62,886 nucleotides of DNA, taken from positions 1-62,886 of the forward strand of contig JAJFGO010000075.1 in assembly GCA_021776095.1 (NCBI GenBank), read 5' to 3'. The DNA is from Kiloniellaceae bacterium. GTDB lineage: Bacteria; Pseudomonadota; Alphaproteobacteria; Kiloniellales; J153. The translations under genes and the position numbers were made by a program. Positions within the stretch are counted from its first letter, which is position 1, and each line of letters begins with the position of its first letter. Under the pieces are notes generated by a model. The model ran no database searches. It was not told the origin of the DNA and saw nothing but the letters and a program-made list of their open reading frames with translations. Positions 49,700-58,353 of the stretch are shown here, in pieces.

Positions 49700-52031
49700 G
49701 AGCTTGTCCCTTTTCGGATTTGTGTCCAATGAGCAGAAGCGACGGCAAAAGCAGGAAATCGACCGCCAGGGCGATGACGATCGCCAAGGCGGTCAGCAAC
49801 CCCATCTCCGCGTTGATCTTGAAGGTAGAGGCGGCCAAGACCGCGAAGCCGACGGCCAGGATCGCGGCGTTGGCGGCAATGGCCGCGCCGACCGTGTTGA
49901 AGGCATAACGGATCGCGTCCGCCCGATCGAAGCCGCGTTCGCGCCGGGCGCGCAGATACTTGGTCATGAAGTGGACCGTGTTATCGACAATGATGCCCAG
50001 AGACGTCGCGGTGACGGTCGCCGCCGCCATGCCGACCTGACCGACGACCAGGGCCCAGACCCCGAAGGTCATGAGGATCGGTATGGCATTGGGAATCAGG
50101 CTGAGCGCGCCGAGCGATAGGCTGCGCAGGCTCAAAATCATAATGCCGGCGATCAGTACGATAGCGATCAGCGTGCCACGCAGCATGCTGTCGATATTGC
50201 GCTGCGAGATATAGGAGAACATAACCGTCGCGCTGGTCGGTTTGGCATGCATGTAGCTGGGCAGGTTCGCCGCGAGCCACTCATTCGCACGGCCGATGAA
50301 GAGGCGCACATCGACAGTCGAGAGGTCGTCCAAGGTGGCGGTCACGCGGGTCGCACCCTTGTCGATGCTGACCCGGTCATTGAGATCCAAGCCGTAAGGC
50401 AGGGAGAGCTCATAGAGCAATAGGTACTGCGCCGCCAAGTCTCGCTGCTCAGGCATCCGGTACCACGCCGGGTCGTCGCCGTGCATGTTCTTGTTCAACC
50501 GCTTGATGATGTCGGCATAGCTGAACACGTGGCGAACCTCGGGCTGGGCGCGCAGCCAATCGGTAAAGGACTCCAGGCCCAGCAAGTAGTCCGGCTCGCT
50601 GACCCCGCCGGGCTCCTTGGCCTCGACCGAGAACTCGATCGGGTAAAGCCCGCTCAAGTTGTCAATGGCGAACTCCGCGTCATGGCGGAACTGAACCCGA
50701 TGGTCGAAGTATCGCACCCAGGAATCGTTGAGATCGATGGTCGGCACCGCCGCAACAAGGATCGCGGCCACGGCGCCCGTGCTCAAAAGGATCGCGCGGT
50801 AGCGGCCGATCACGAAGCTCGCGAGCCGGTCCATGGCGCCGGCGCCCACGGCTTTCTTGTCAGCCCGCGCGCGAACCCGCATGGGCAACAGACTGACCAC
50901 CGCCGGCAGAAACGTCAGCGAATATAGCCAAGCGGCGGCGATGCCCATGGCCGTGATATTGCCCAGATCCCAAAACGGCGGCGCGTCGGAGGAATTGAGC
51001 GCCAGAAAGCCGACGATGGTGGTGATGCTGGTGACCGAGATCGCCAGGAAGTTGATCCGCAGACTCTCCTTCAAGGCAAAGATCTTGTCTTTCCCCTCGC
51101 GCATGACCGCGAGCATGGAAATCAGGATATGCACGCTGTCGGCGATGGCCAGGGTCAGTATGACGGTCGGCGCGGTCACCGAGATCGGCGTCAGTTTGAT
51201 GCCGGCATAGCCGGCCAGGCCCATGGCCGTCGCAGTCGAGAACCCGATCACCAGCAGAGTTGCGAAGGTGCCGGCGAAACTGCGCAAGATAAGCGCCATA
51301 ACCACGATCAGGACGCCATACATGATTGGAATCAGGGTCATGGCATCTTGCTGACCGGATTCGGCGAAAGCGTTGTTGAGCATGGACACGCCGGTCAGCG
51401 CGATGTGCAGATCTGGAAAATCCTGACGTAGGGACGTCGCCAGGTCACGCGCGTAGCCGACGGCCGCCGGCACCTCGGTCAGGCTCTTCTCCGGGTATTG
51501 CAGGACCACGTTGACGCCGACGGTGCCCGCATCCGGCGAGATCAGATTGCCGTTCAGAAGCGGCTCCGCCAAGGCGATCGCTTGGCGTCGGGCCAGTTCC
51601 TCGGGCGCCATAACGGCGCCGTCGCGCACCAGGTCCTCGACGGTCAAGTCGTCCCCGTCGGCCCAGCTATGCTGGAAGTTGGTGACCGAATCGACACGAA
51701 TCGCAAAAGGGATTTTCCAGGCCCCTTCGGTCAGGCGTTCCTGTGCCTCGGCCAGCGACGGGGTGAAGGTTAGGCCGCCCTTGGGCTGAAGCACGAAAAG
51801 AATATTGTCGTTCTTGGTGTAGGTTTCCTGAAACCTGTCGAAGGCCAGAAGTTCGGGATTTTCATCGCTGAAGAAAACCCGGTAGTTGTTCGCGAACTCC
51901 AGGTGCCGCCCGCCGGACGCCGCCGCCACGGTCCCGAGCAGGGCACCCAGGATCACCAGCCAGCGGAAACGGATGACCCGGTCGGCCAACCATGTGGCGA
52001 CGCGGTCCGTCCAGGTGCGAATAACGGCCAT
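49668..52031 (-). CDS. MMPL/RND-family lipid or amphiphile exporter
   Basis: A 787-residue transporter with the MMPL (HAE-3-like) layout: one N-terminal helix, a periplasmic domain (about 60-230), five helices with 'SVHILISMLAVMREGKDKIF', a second periplasmic domain (about 420-620) and five more helices including 'NTVHFMTKYLRARRERG'. Such two-domain pumps export lipids such as hopanoids or glycolipids with a LolA-like carrier. Operon partners and the TetR upstream fit that role. AAGGA lies before ATG 52031. Confidence 0.88.
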   Translation of the reverse strand: MAVIRTWTDRVATWLADRVIRFRWLVILGALLGTVAAASGGRHLEFANNYRVFFSDENPELLAFDRFQETYTKNDNILFVLQPKGGLTFTPSLAEAQERLTEGAWKIPFAIRVDSVTNFQHSWADGDDLTVEDLVRDGAVMAPEELARRQAIALAEPLLNGNLISPDAGTVGVNVVLQYPEKSLTEVPAAVGYARDLATSLRQDFPDLHIALTGVSMLNNAFAESGQQDAMTLIPIMYGVLIVVMALILRSFAGTFATLLVIGFSTATAMGLAGYAGIKLTPISVTAPTVILTLAIADSVHILISMLAVMREGKDKIFALKESLRINFLAISVTSITTIVGFLALNSSDAPPFWDLGNITAMGIAAAWLYSLTFLPAVVSLLPMRVRARADKKAVGAGAMDRLASFVIGRYRAILLSTGAVAAILVAAVPTIDLNDSWVRYFDHRVQFRHDAEFAIDNLSGLYPIEFSVEAKEPGGVSEPDYLLGLESFTDWLRAQPEVRHVFSYADIIKRLNKNMHGDDPAWYRMPEQRDLAAQYLLLYELSLPYGLDLNDRVSIDKGATRVTATLDDLSTVDVRLFIGRANEWLAANLPSYMHAKPTSATVMFSYISQRNIDSMLRGTLIAIVLIAGIMILSLRSLSLGALSLIPNAIPILMTFGVWALVVGQVGMAAATVTATSLGIIVDNTVHFMTKYLRARRERGFDRADAIRYAFNTVGAAIAANAAILAVGFAVLAASTFKINAEMGLLTALAIVIALAVDFLLLPSLLLIGHKSEKGQAHDNAGISQAA

Positions 52032-52047
52032 GAGCTTAGATCCTTTC

Positions 52048-52063
52048 TAGATCGATCGTTCTA
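52048..52063. promoter_or_regulatory. 16-bp palindromic TetR-type operator
   Basis: TAGATCGATCGTTCTA reads almost the same on both strands (only positions 5 and 12 differ). It is 17 bases before the RND start codon and 23 bases after the tetR stop, so binding of the TetR protein here would control the pump operon and not the regulator's own promoter. The TAGAACGN-type half-site pattern is familiar from TetR-family operators in proteobacteria. Confidence 0.6.
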
Positions 52064-52085
52064 CAATTGGCAAAATGAGATGGCC

Positions 52086-52667
52086 TCAGATGACCGTGGC
52101 AAGGGCGCTGCGGCCGAATGCGACGATGCGGTCGTAATCGACCTTGCCACGCAACATCAGCGCCATGGCCATTTGGGTCGAGGTGAGCACATCGGCGGCG
52201 GCGGCGGGGTCCAGGTCCGCGCGCACCTCACCGCGGTCCTTGGCGCGGGACAGGGCGGCGCGGAAGGCCCCAGACAATGTCTCCAGGTGCTCGGCCATGA
52301 GGGCCGCGGCCTCCGACGCGCCTTCGGCGCCGTCAGCCGCCGCGTTGCAAATCATGCAGCCGTTGCTGAAGCGCGGATCACGGCCAAGCTTGAACAATGT
52401 CTCGAAATGGCCGACGACCTGGTGCAGAGACGCATCGGGCGCCATGAGTTCGGCCATGAGGCGGCCCATGACCTCTTCCTGATAGCGCCTGAGCGCGGCG
52501 GAAAAGACCTCTTCCTTATTGCCGAAGGTGCCGTAGAGCCCGGCGTGACTGACCCCCGTGCCCGCAACTAGATCGCGCACCGAGGTCTCGTGATAGCCCT
52601 TTGCCCAAAACAGGCGCATGGCCTCTTCCAGGGCAACCTCGGGGTCGAATTCGCGGTGACGGGCCAT
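52086..52667 (-). CDS. TetR/AcrR-family regulator
   Basis: A 193-residue regulator. Residues 8-55 form the TetR helix-turn-helix ('DPEVALEEAMRLFWAKGYHETSVRDLVAGTGVSHAGLYGTFGNKEEVF'-like order); the remainder is a helical ligand domain with Cys pair 'SNGCMICNAAADGAE'. It is upstream of and co-directional with the pump operon, whose promoter carries a fitting palindrome. Repression released by a pumped substrate is the usual behaviour and is inferred here. Confidence 0.9.
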   Translation of the reverse strand: MARHREFDPEVALEEAMRLFWAKGYHETSVRDLVAGTGVSHAGLYGTFGNKEEVFSAALRRYQEEVMGRLMAELMAPDASLHQVVGHFETLFKLGRDPRFSNGCMICNAAADGAEGASEAAALMAEHLETLSGAFRAALSRAKDRGEVRADLDPAAAADVLTSTQMAMALMLRGKVDYDRIVAFGRSALATVI

Positions 52668-52805
52668 GAGCGGGCTCTATCCAGATCAAGTGCTCTGATA
52701 TCTAAGCTGCCAGTGCGGCCGGTTCAAGGGCGGGGTGAGATTTTCCTGCGAGGCCCGGGCGGCGGCAAAGGCCTAAGTCCCGATCATGCCCAACCAAGCG
52801 CAAAT

Positions 52806-54428
52806 CTATTTGCGCCAGCTAGGTTTGGCAGATGTCCACCACTTGCGCCATTGCCCCACATCATAGGCGAATCTTTTCCCCGTTAGCGCGGTAAGCGCGC
52901 CAATTACCTGCGCACGCAGCCACAAAGGATCGCTGTCGACCTCAAGCCTTTTTATCAGACTATCTATTGTTGCGGTGTCCCTCTGGCCGGCGACAGCGAT
53001 AGCCCAAATTGCAGTAAGCTGGGGATCGAAGTACTTCTCGAATGAATTGGTGGGCGCGCTCCAGGGGCGCGCGATAGAGGCGACGGGCACGGTTTTCTGC
53101 TTTGACAGGCCCATGCCCCAGAAAAGAATGCTTTGGCCGATGTCGGACGCTTTAACGGCAAGTTGTTTGCCGAAAGCTTGGACTGTGCCCTGCGGTAGGC
53201 GAGCTTTCAGCCGTTGCGCAAAAAAGTTCAGCGGCGCCCCATGCCTGACCGCGTCATAGACGAGCTTGCGCAACTTGCCGCGACCATGATTTTCGTAGTG
53301 CGACTTATCTCCCAGTGCATGGTCCAACTCATCGCCAAACCGTTGCCAATCTATTTTCTCACCGGGCACGGGAAACTGCGTCGGCAAGATTGCCGGTCCG
53401 CTGTTCGGGGGAATGCGATGTCCCGGCTGACCCCAAATGGTGCCCTGGCCATCGTCGCCCGCCCCCGCAACATAGACCGCGCCGGCAACGACATGTACTG
53501 AAAGCGGTCGGCCGCCGGAAAATTGGGTTTGCTTCGTCCAGCGCATACCCTTTGGGCTCGACCACAAGCTGCCGCCGTCACTCTCGCGCAACACCGCCCA
53601 TAGTTGGGCCCCGTCGCTCGCAAGATCTATGGGGCGCAAGTCCGCCAGTTGAGTGCTGAACAGTTCCGAGGTGCGGCCGTCGCTTCGCCAGATCTGGAAC
53701 CCGTCGCTTGTCTGTACCACGGCAAATATGTGCCCTTGATGAAGCGTGAGCGCGGAAGAATGCCGATTGTCGGGCCAACCGGGCACGGACACCAGGCGGC
53801 CACCGATGAACTTGACTAAACGAGCGCCATTTGGATCCGCCAAATAGCCATACAATTCCTCGCGCAGCACTAAGGGATAATGGAAGCGGCTGAGTCGCCC
53901 TTGCGGCGTTGGATGATCGTAGAGCGTGATCCAATCGCGGCCGCGATTGTCCGAAATTTGAAACCCCGCATGCCACGCCGAGGTGACAGCCAGCAGCCGT
54001 TCGCGCCAGACGATCAGGGAATGGCTATGAAAAATTTCCGCGGTCGGAACCAAGAGCGGCTGCCAGTTCCCGCCATCGGTCGACTGGATCATGCCCCAGC
54101 CGAGCGAGAATCGGCTATCCTCGAATGGCCAATAGAGCAGGCCGCGATGAACTAGAGGTTTGCCCGCATCCTGACTGAACAAATGGCGTTCGTACCGCAG
54201 GCTTCCTTCGGCCGGATCCAGGCTCCAGATATCGGCGGAATTGTGATTGCGACCCTTGACCGAGTTGGCAAACCATAATCTGCCGTCGTAGCCGATCAAC
54301 CGCGAGATAACCGGCCAAGGTCCAACCTTGGCGAGCACTTCCAAATCGGCCGAGGCGGCAACATCGGGTAAAGCGGCCACCTGCATTGCCAGGAGAGCGG
54401 CCGCAAAAACAAGACAACGTGGATTCAT
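52806..54428 (-). CDS. large secreted protein of unknown function
   Basis: A 540-residue protein with a signal peptide (start ATG 54428, Ala-rich cleavage near residue 28). Residues about 35-370 read as repeated blades: each unit has 'LYW/LWFAN/AV' strands and an S/T-D-G turn ('STDGGNWQPLL', 'ISDNRGRDWITLY', 'RSDGRTSELF'), a pattern of six- or seven-bladed beta-propellers or sialidase/BNR-like repeats. The last 170 residues are helical with HEAT-like pairs ('IDSLIKRLEVDSDPLWLRAQVIGALTAL'). Codon use looks less GC-rich than the RND operon. Divergent from the SUMF1-type gene. Confidence 0.6.
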   Translation of the reverse strand: MNPRCLVFAAALLAMQVAALPDVAASADLEVLAKVGPWPVISRLIGYDGRLWFANSVKGRNHNSADIWSLDPAEGSLRYERHLFSQDAGKPLVHRGLLYWPFEDSRFSLGWGMIQSTDGGNWQPLLVPTAEIFHSHSLIVWRERLLAVTSAWHAGFQISDNRGRDWITLYDHPTPQGRLSRFHYPLVLREELYGYLADPNGARLVKFIGGRLVSVPGWPDNRHSSALTLHQGHIFAVVQTSDGFQIWRSDGRTSELFSTQLADLRPIDLASDGAQLWAVLRESDGGSLWSSPKGMRWTKQTQFSGGRPLSVHVVAGAVYVAGAGDDGQGTIWGQPGHRIPPNSGPAILPTQFPVPGEKIDWQRFGDELDHALGDKSHYENHGRGKLRKLVYDAVRHGAPLNFFAQRLKARLPQGTVQAFGKQLAVKASDIGQSILFWGMGLSKQKTVPVASIARPWSAPTNSFEKYFDPQLTAIWAIAVAGQRDTATIDSLIKRLEVDSDPLWLRAQVIGALTALTGKRFAYDVGQWRKWWTSAKPSWRK

Positions 54429-54535
54429 GGCTGCCCTCTTCAAAGTCGCGCATCGCAAACATGTGTGTTGCACTCAGGCCATTTTGTCAGAAACCTTTGA
54501 CCCATCGGTTCACAGCTTTGCGACCAGGCTTTGTT

Positions 54536-55339
54536 ATGTCGGCGGTGCTCAACTTTTTTACTATCCTTTCTCTGATGTTCCTTTCAGGTTTATCCGGAGT
54601 GGCGCAGGGTTTCGATTTGGTCACAATTCCAGCCGGCACGGCCAAGCTCGGCGACCAGGAAGGCGATGAAAATGAGATATTGCGAACCATCCAGATTCCC
54701 ACTTTTCGGCTTATGCGAAGAGAGGTGACCAACCGGCAATTCGCACAGTTTGTTCGCGCCAGCGGATATCGAACCACTGTTGAGGAAACCGGCCAGGGTT
54801 ACGTGTGGGGAATCCGGTGGCAATTGGCGGAAGGGGCGGATTGGCGTCGTCCACAAGGCCAGCAAAGCAATTTATCTGGCTTGGCGGATCACCCCGTCGT
54901 CCAGGTCTCGGCTATAGATGCGGAAGCTTATTGCCGATACTACGGCCTGCGCCTGCCCAGCGAGGAAGAATGGGAATATGCCGCGCGAGGCCCGCAAGGC
55001 TTTCGATATCCCTGGGGCGACACCCTCACCCCGGAATCGCTCGCGGAACTGAGCAATGCCGGAACCTACGCCTGCTGTGCCGCCTCAAGCGCGGACGGTT
55101 TCGCGCGTAGCGCCCCGGTCGGCACTTTTCCGCACGGTCGCTCACCCTTCGGCATTGACGATATGGCTGGCAACGTATGGGAGTGGACCTCAAGCCCGTT
55201 TCCCGACGCGCCTGACGATCGCGTCATACGTGGCGGTGGTTGGGGCAATAACCCCTATTGCCTGAGAACCGCCTACAGACATGGCAACCCGCCACATATA
55301 GGCCTCGACATGGTCGGCTTCAGGTGCGCAGCCCGTTAA
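54536..55339 (+). CDS. SUMF1/FGE-fold sulfatase-modifying-factor domain protein, secreted
   Basis: A 267-residue protein with a signal peptide (residues 1-24) and one FGE-sulfatase domain: 'FDLVTIPAGTAKLGDQEGDENE', 'EVTNRQFAQFV', 'YCRYYGLRLPSEEEWEYAARGP', 'DDMAGNVWEWTSSPFP' and 'RVIRGGGW' are all family-typical. In true formylglycine-generating enzymes two Cys near the C-terminal 'GGSYMCHRSYCYRY' region bind copper. Here 'GGGWGNNPYCLRTAYR' has Asn where the first Cys should be. It is therefore probably a binding or carbohydrate-type SUMF1 paralogue, not an active FGE. Divergent from the propeller protein. Confidence 0.78.
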   Translation: MSAVLNFFTILSLMFLSGLSGVAQGFDLVTIPAGTAKLGDQEGDENEILRTIQIPTFRLMRREVTNRQFAQFVRASGYRTTVEETGQGYVWGIRWQLAEGADWRRPQGQQSNLSGLADHPVVQVSAIDAEAYCRYYGLRLPSEEEWEYAARGPQGFRYPWGDTLTPESLAELSNAGTYACCAASSADGFARSAPVGTFPHGRSPFGIDDMAGNVWEWTSSPFPDAPDDRVIRGGGWGNNPYCLRTAYRHGNPPHIGLDMVGFRCAAR

Positions 55340-55357
55340 GCAGGCTGCGCCGTGACC

Positions 55358-55665
55358 CTAGTCCCCCATGGCCTTGACGATGCCGTCGCACATCTTCTTG
55401 GCGTCGGACAGCAGCGTCATGGTCTGGTCCATGTAAAACAGCGGGTTGTCGACCCCGGCATAGCCCGAGGCCATGGAGCGCTGGGCCACGAAAACCTGGC
55501 GCGCCTTTTCCACGTCAAGCATCAACATGTTATAGATCGGCGAGGCCTTTTCGGTCTTGGAGGCAAGGTTGGTCACATCGTTGGCGCCGATCAAGAGGGC
55601 AGTGTCGGCCGAGCCCACGCGGTGAGTCCGATCGCCCAAGTCGCCTCCGGCGAGACCGGATTCCC
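55358..55665 (-). pseudogene. pntB: decayed copy of the 3' end of pntB
   Basis: The sequence at 55371-55615 matches 61626-61870 inside intact pntB, at roughly 87% identity by eye over about 245 bases, and codes the same C-terminus ('EKASPIYNMLMLDVEKARQVF' to 'KKMCDGIVKAMGD'). Upstream it jumps straight to the part of pntB matching 62138-62172 ('GDRTHR' against 'GDRIHR'), so about 260 bases are missing, and homology then stops. It cannot encode a working transhydrogenase subunit. It has the same orientation as intact pntB and brackets the phosphonate module on the other side. Confidence 0.85.
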
Positions 55666-55837
55666 GGCGGTGTCTCTGTCAGACTTCATACAATGAAGGT
55701 GCGCACCAGCGCCAACCTAGCGGATCGAAGCCGTCATTGATTCAGCGTGATGCTAGATATCGGGTCAGGCCAAACTCAGTCATTCGCTCGGTAGAGAATT
55801 TCGGAGGTTACGAGCCAGTGTTTGACGCCCGGCCCCG

Positions 55838-56662
55838 CTATTTCATCTTCATAACCCGGGCGCGCGCCCAGGCCGACAGAGCCTCTGAAATCAGCACCAG
55901 GGCGAGAATGGACAGCAGGATCGCGGCGACCCGTTCGGTCTCGATCTGAAGGATATTGCGCTTTAGGTACCAGCCCATACCGCCGGCCCCGAAGAACCCG
56001 ACGACCGTGGCCGCCCGGAAGGATACGTCCCAGGTGTAGATGGCGATGCCCGTGATGGCGACACGGACCTGCGGAAAAACGCCGAAGATCATGGTCTGAA
56101 ACAGATTGGCGCCGCTGGCCCGCATGGCTTCCACCGGGCCCATGTCGATGGCCTCGATCTCCTCGGCGATCAGTTTGCCGGCGAAACCGGTGCAAAAGAA
56201 CATGAGCGCCAACACGCCGGGCAACATGCCGAATCCGATGATGGTGACGAACAGGATCGCCCATATCATCTCATGCACCGCGCGGCAGCCCATGACGATT
56301 AAACGTGCGATCGGATAGACGTAACGGCGGCTGGGGGTCATGTTATAGGACCCGAACCAGCCCAAAGGAACGGATGCCAAGAGCCCGAACAGCGCGCCCA
56401 GATAGGCCATCTGAACCGTCTCAAGGACGTATTCCAGGTAATCGGCATCCATGATGTAGTCGATGTCCGGCGGATAATACCGGTTGGCAATGGTCGATCC
56501 CATGCGACCAAGCATGCCGAGCAAACGATCCAAGGGGATTTCCAGGTATTCGACCGTATAGGCGAGGAAAACCAGGACCGAGAGCCAGACCCCGTAGCGG
56601 ATCAGCGAGTCGGGAAACTTAAAGCGGCTCCAGGTTCGCGCCGGTGTTGCCGTGCGGTCCAT
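55838..56662 (-). CDS. phnE: phosphonate ABC transporter permease PhnE (second copy)
   Basis: A 274-residue inner-membrane permease of the PhnE family. Helices surround 'ADYLEYVLETVQMAYLGALFGLLASVPLGWFGSYN'; the coupling loop 'AGKLIAEEIEAIDMGPVEAMRASGANLFQ' carries the EAA motif. Start at ATG 56662 overlaps the upstream permease by one base (TGATG), so translation is coupled. It probably forms a heterodimeric channel with the first PhnE. Confidence 0.9.
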   Translation of the reverse strand: MDRTATPARTWSRFKFPDSLIRYGVWLSVLVFLAYTVEYLEIPLDRLLGMLGRMGSTIANRYYPPDIDYIMDADYLEYVLETVQMAYLGALFGLLASVPLGWFGSYNMTPSRRYVYPIARLIVMGCRAVHEMIWAILFVTIIGFGMLPGVLALMFFCTGFAGKLIAEEIEAIDMGPVEAMRASGANLFQTMIFGVFPQVRVAITGIAIYTWDVSFRAATVVGFFGAGGMGWYLKRNILQIETERVAAILLSILALVLISEALSAWARARVMKMK

Positions 56663-57492
56663 CAGATCACGGCCTTTCGAGCGAAATACGACAGCACCTC
56701 GCCAAGCAGAATCAGGAGCAGGATGGCGATAATGACCGAGGTCACGCCATGGTAATTGAAGGTGTTCATCTGCCGGAAGAAGACCAATCCCAGACCACCC
56801 GCACCGACCATTCCCAGAATCGCCGAACGACGAATGTTGATGTCCCATTCGAAGATGATGACGCTGAGAACCTGCGGCAACACTTGCGGCAGGATGGCAT
56901 AGATCATGACTTGGAAATCGTTGCCGCCAGCCGCGCGGATAGCGTCAACCGGCCCAGGATCGATATCTTCGATAGCTTCGGCGGACATCTTGGCGATAAA
57001 TCCGATGGAGCGGACAGCCAAGGCCATGACCCCGGCGAGCGCGCCGAGGCCGACGGCAGCGACGAAGAACAGGGCCCAGACGATCTCGTGAATAGACCGG
57101 CTGAGAGTCATCATCAGGCGCGCCAGGGGATAGGTGATGGGTTTGTAGGGGGTGATGTTGTGCGCCCCGAACCAAGCCGCTGGAATGCAAAGAATGACGC
57201 CCACCAAAGTTCCCAGGCAGGCGATCATTAGGGTTTCGAGAGTCGGGCCGATCAGCGATGGGAAAAGCGAAAAATCTATGCCGATGAATCGGTTGGCCGC
57301 CGCGATCACTTTCCCCAGGGAGCCGATTCGCTCCCAGTCCGTATCCTCGATGATGGTGACCTTGATGCTCCACACCACCATGATGAGAAGCAGGGTATAA
57401 AAGGCGCCCTTGGCGGCGCGGTTTTGGCGCCGCGAGTTTATGATATCGTCCACTGTCGGCTTCTTAACCGGTGACGCCAGGGTGTCGCTCAT
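56662..57492 (-). CDS. phnE: phosphonate ABC transporter permease PhnE (first copy)
   Basis: A 276-residue permease. 'LIGPTLETLMIACLGTLVGVILCIPAAWFGAHNITPYKP' begins the transmembrane part and 'IAKMSAEAIEDIDPGPVDAIRAAGGNDFQ' is the EAA coupling loop. It lies 6 bases after phnC and overlaps the second permease gene. Paired PhnE permeases are common for phosphonate and phosphite importers. Confidence 0.92.
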   Translation of the reverse strand: MSDTLASPVKKPTVDDIINSRRQNRAAKGAFYTLLLIMVVWSIKVTIIEDTDWERIGSLGKVIAAANRFIGIDFSLFPSLIGPTLETLMIACLGTLVGVILCIPAAWFGAHNITPYKPITYPLARLMMTLSRSIHEIVWALFFVAAVGLGALAGVMALAVRSIGFIAKMSAEAIEDIDPGPVDAIRAAGGNDFQVMIYAILPQVLPQVLSVIIFEWDINIRRSAILGMVGAGGLGLVFFRQMNTFNYHGVTSVIIAILLLILLGEVLSYFARKAVI

Positions 57493-57498
57493 GGCCTG

Positions 57499-58251
57499 CT
57501 ACAGAACCTCCATGGCGTAGATTTCGTCGAGCATGGCTTGGTCCATTTTGCCGGTCGGGCCGTCGAACATCTTGTTGCCGTCCTGGAGGCCGATAATCTT
57601 GTTGCAGAACTCCATGGCCAACTGGACGTCGTGAATATTGCACAGGCACGGCACCTTGAATTCCGTGGCCATCTGTTTGATGAGCGCCATGACTTCGCGG
57701 GAAATCTTTGGATCAAGGGCCGAGGTCGGTTCGTCGACCAACAGCAGTTTCGGGTTCTGCATCAGGGCGCGGGCGATGCCGACCCTTTGGCGTTGCCCGC
57801 CGGAAAGTTCATCGGCGCGCTTGTCCACGTGATCCATCAATCCGACCCGGTCAAGAAGGTCTAAGGCACGCTGAATGTCGTCTCGTGGGAAGGCGCGAAA
57901 CAGACTGCGCAGATTACCCGTATAGCCAAGGCGGCCAGATAGGACGTTGTCCATGACGCTCATGCGGTCAATGAGATTGAATTCCTGAAAGATCATGCCG
58001 ATGTCGCGCCGCAGCAGCCGCAGTTGGCGACCAGGGAGTGTGGTAACCTCCCGGTCATAGAACAGGATTTCGCCGCCGCTTGGCTCCACCAAGCGGTTGA
58101 TACAGCGGATCAGGGTCGATTTACCCGCACCGCTGGGCCCGATGACGGCAAAGAAGTCGTCGGCTTCGACTCTGAACGAGATGCCCTTCAGGATCTCGGG
58201 GCCGCCCGCGGAATACCGCGCGCGAAGATCGCGGACTTCCAAAATCGCCAT
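57499..58251 (-). CDS. phnC: phosphonate ABC transporter ATP-binding protein PhnC
   Basis: A 250-residue ATPase. Walker A 'GPSGAGKST', signature 'LSGGQRQRVGIARAL' and Walker B 'LLLVDEPTSALDP' are intact, and 'IFQEFNLIDRMSVMDNVLSGRLGYTG' is characteristic of the PhnC branch. It powers import of phosphonate or a related oxyanion. It follows phnD by 102 bases and precedes both permeases. Confidence 0.95.
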   Translation of the reverse strand: MAILEVRDLRARYSAGGPEILKGISFRVEADDFFAVIGPSGAGKSTLIRCINRLVEPSGGEILFYDREVTTLPGRQLRLLRRDIGMIFQEFNLIDRMSVMDNVLSGRLGYTGNLRSLFRAFPRDDIQRALDLLDRVGLMDHVDKRADELSGGQRQRVGIARALMQNPKLLLVDEPTSALDPKISREVMALIKQMATEFKVPCLCNIHDVQLAMEFCNKIIGLQDGNKMFDGPTGKMDQAMLDEIYAMEVL

Positions 58252-58353
58252 GCACTATCCCCTGGACTGAGATAAAGCTCTTTGACCCAGAGGGATCAAA
58301 GGGTAGGGCCGGCCAGTATGGGAAATCGCGCCCAGCCCGGCCAGCCACAACCG

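Noticed and set aside
54536-55339. SUMF1-fold protein as the activating FGE for the hydrolase at 26.8 kb
   Set aside because: One of the two catalytic Cys is replaced and the protein is exported, whereas the hydrolase has no signal peptide.
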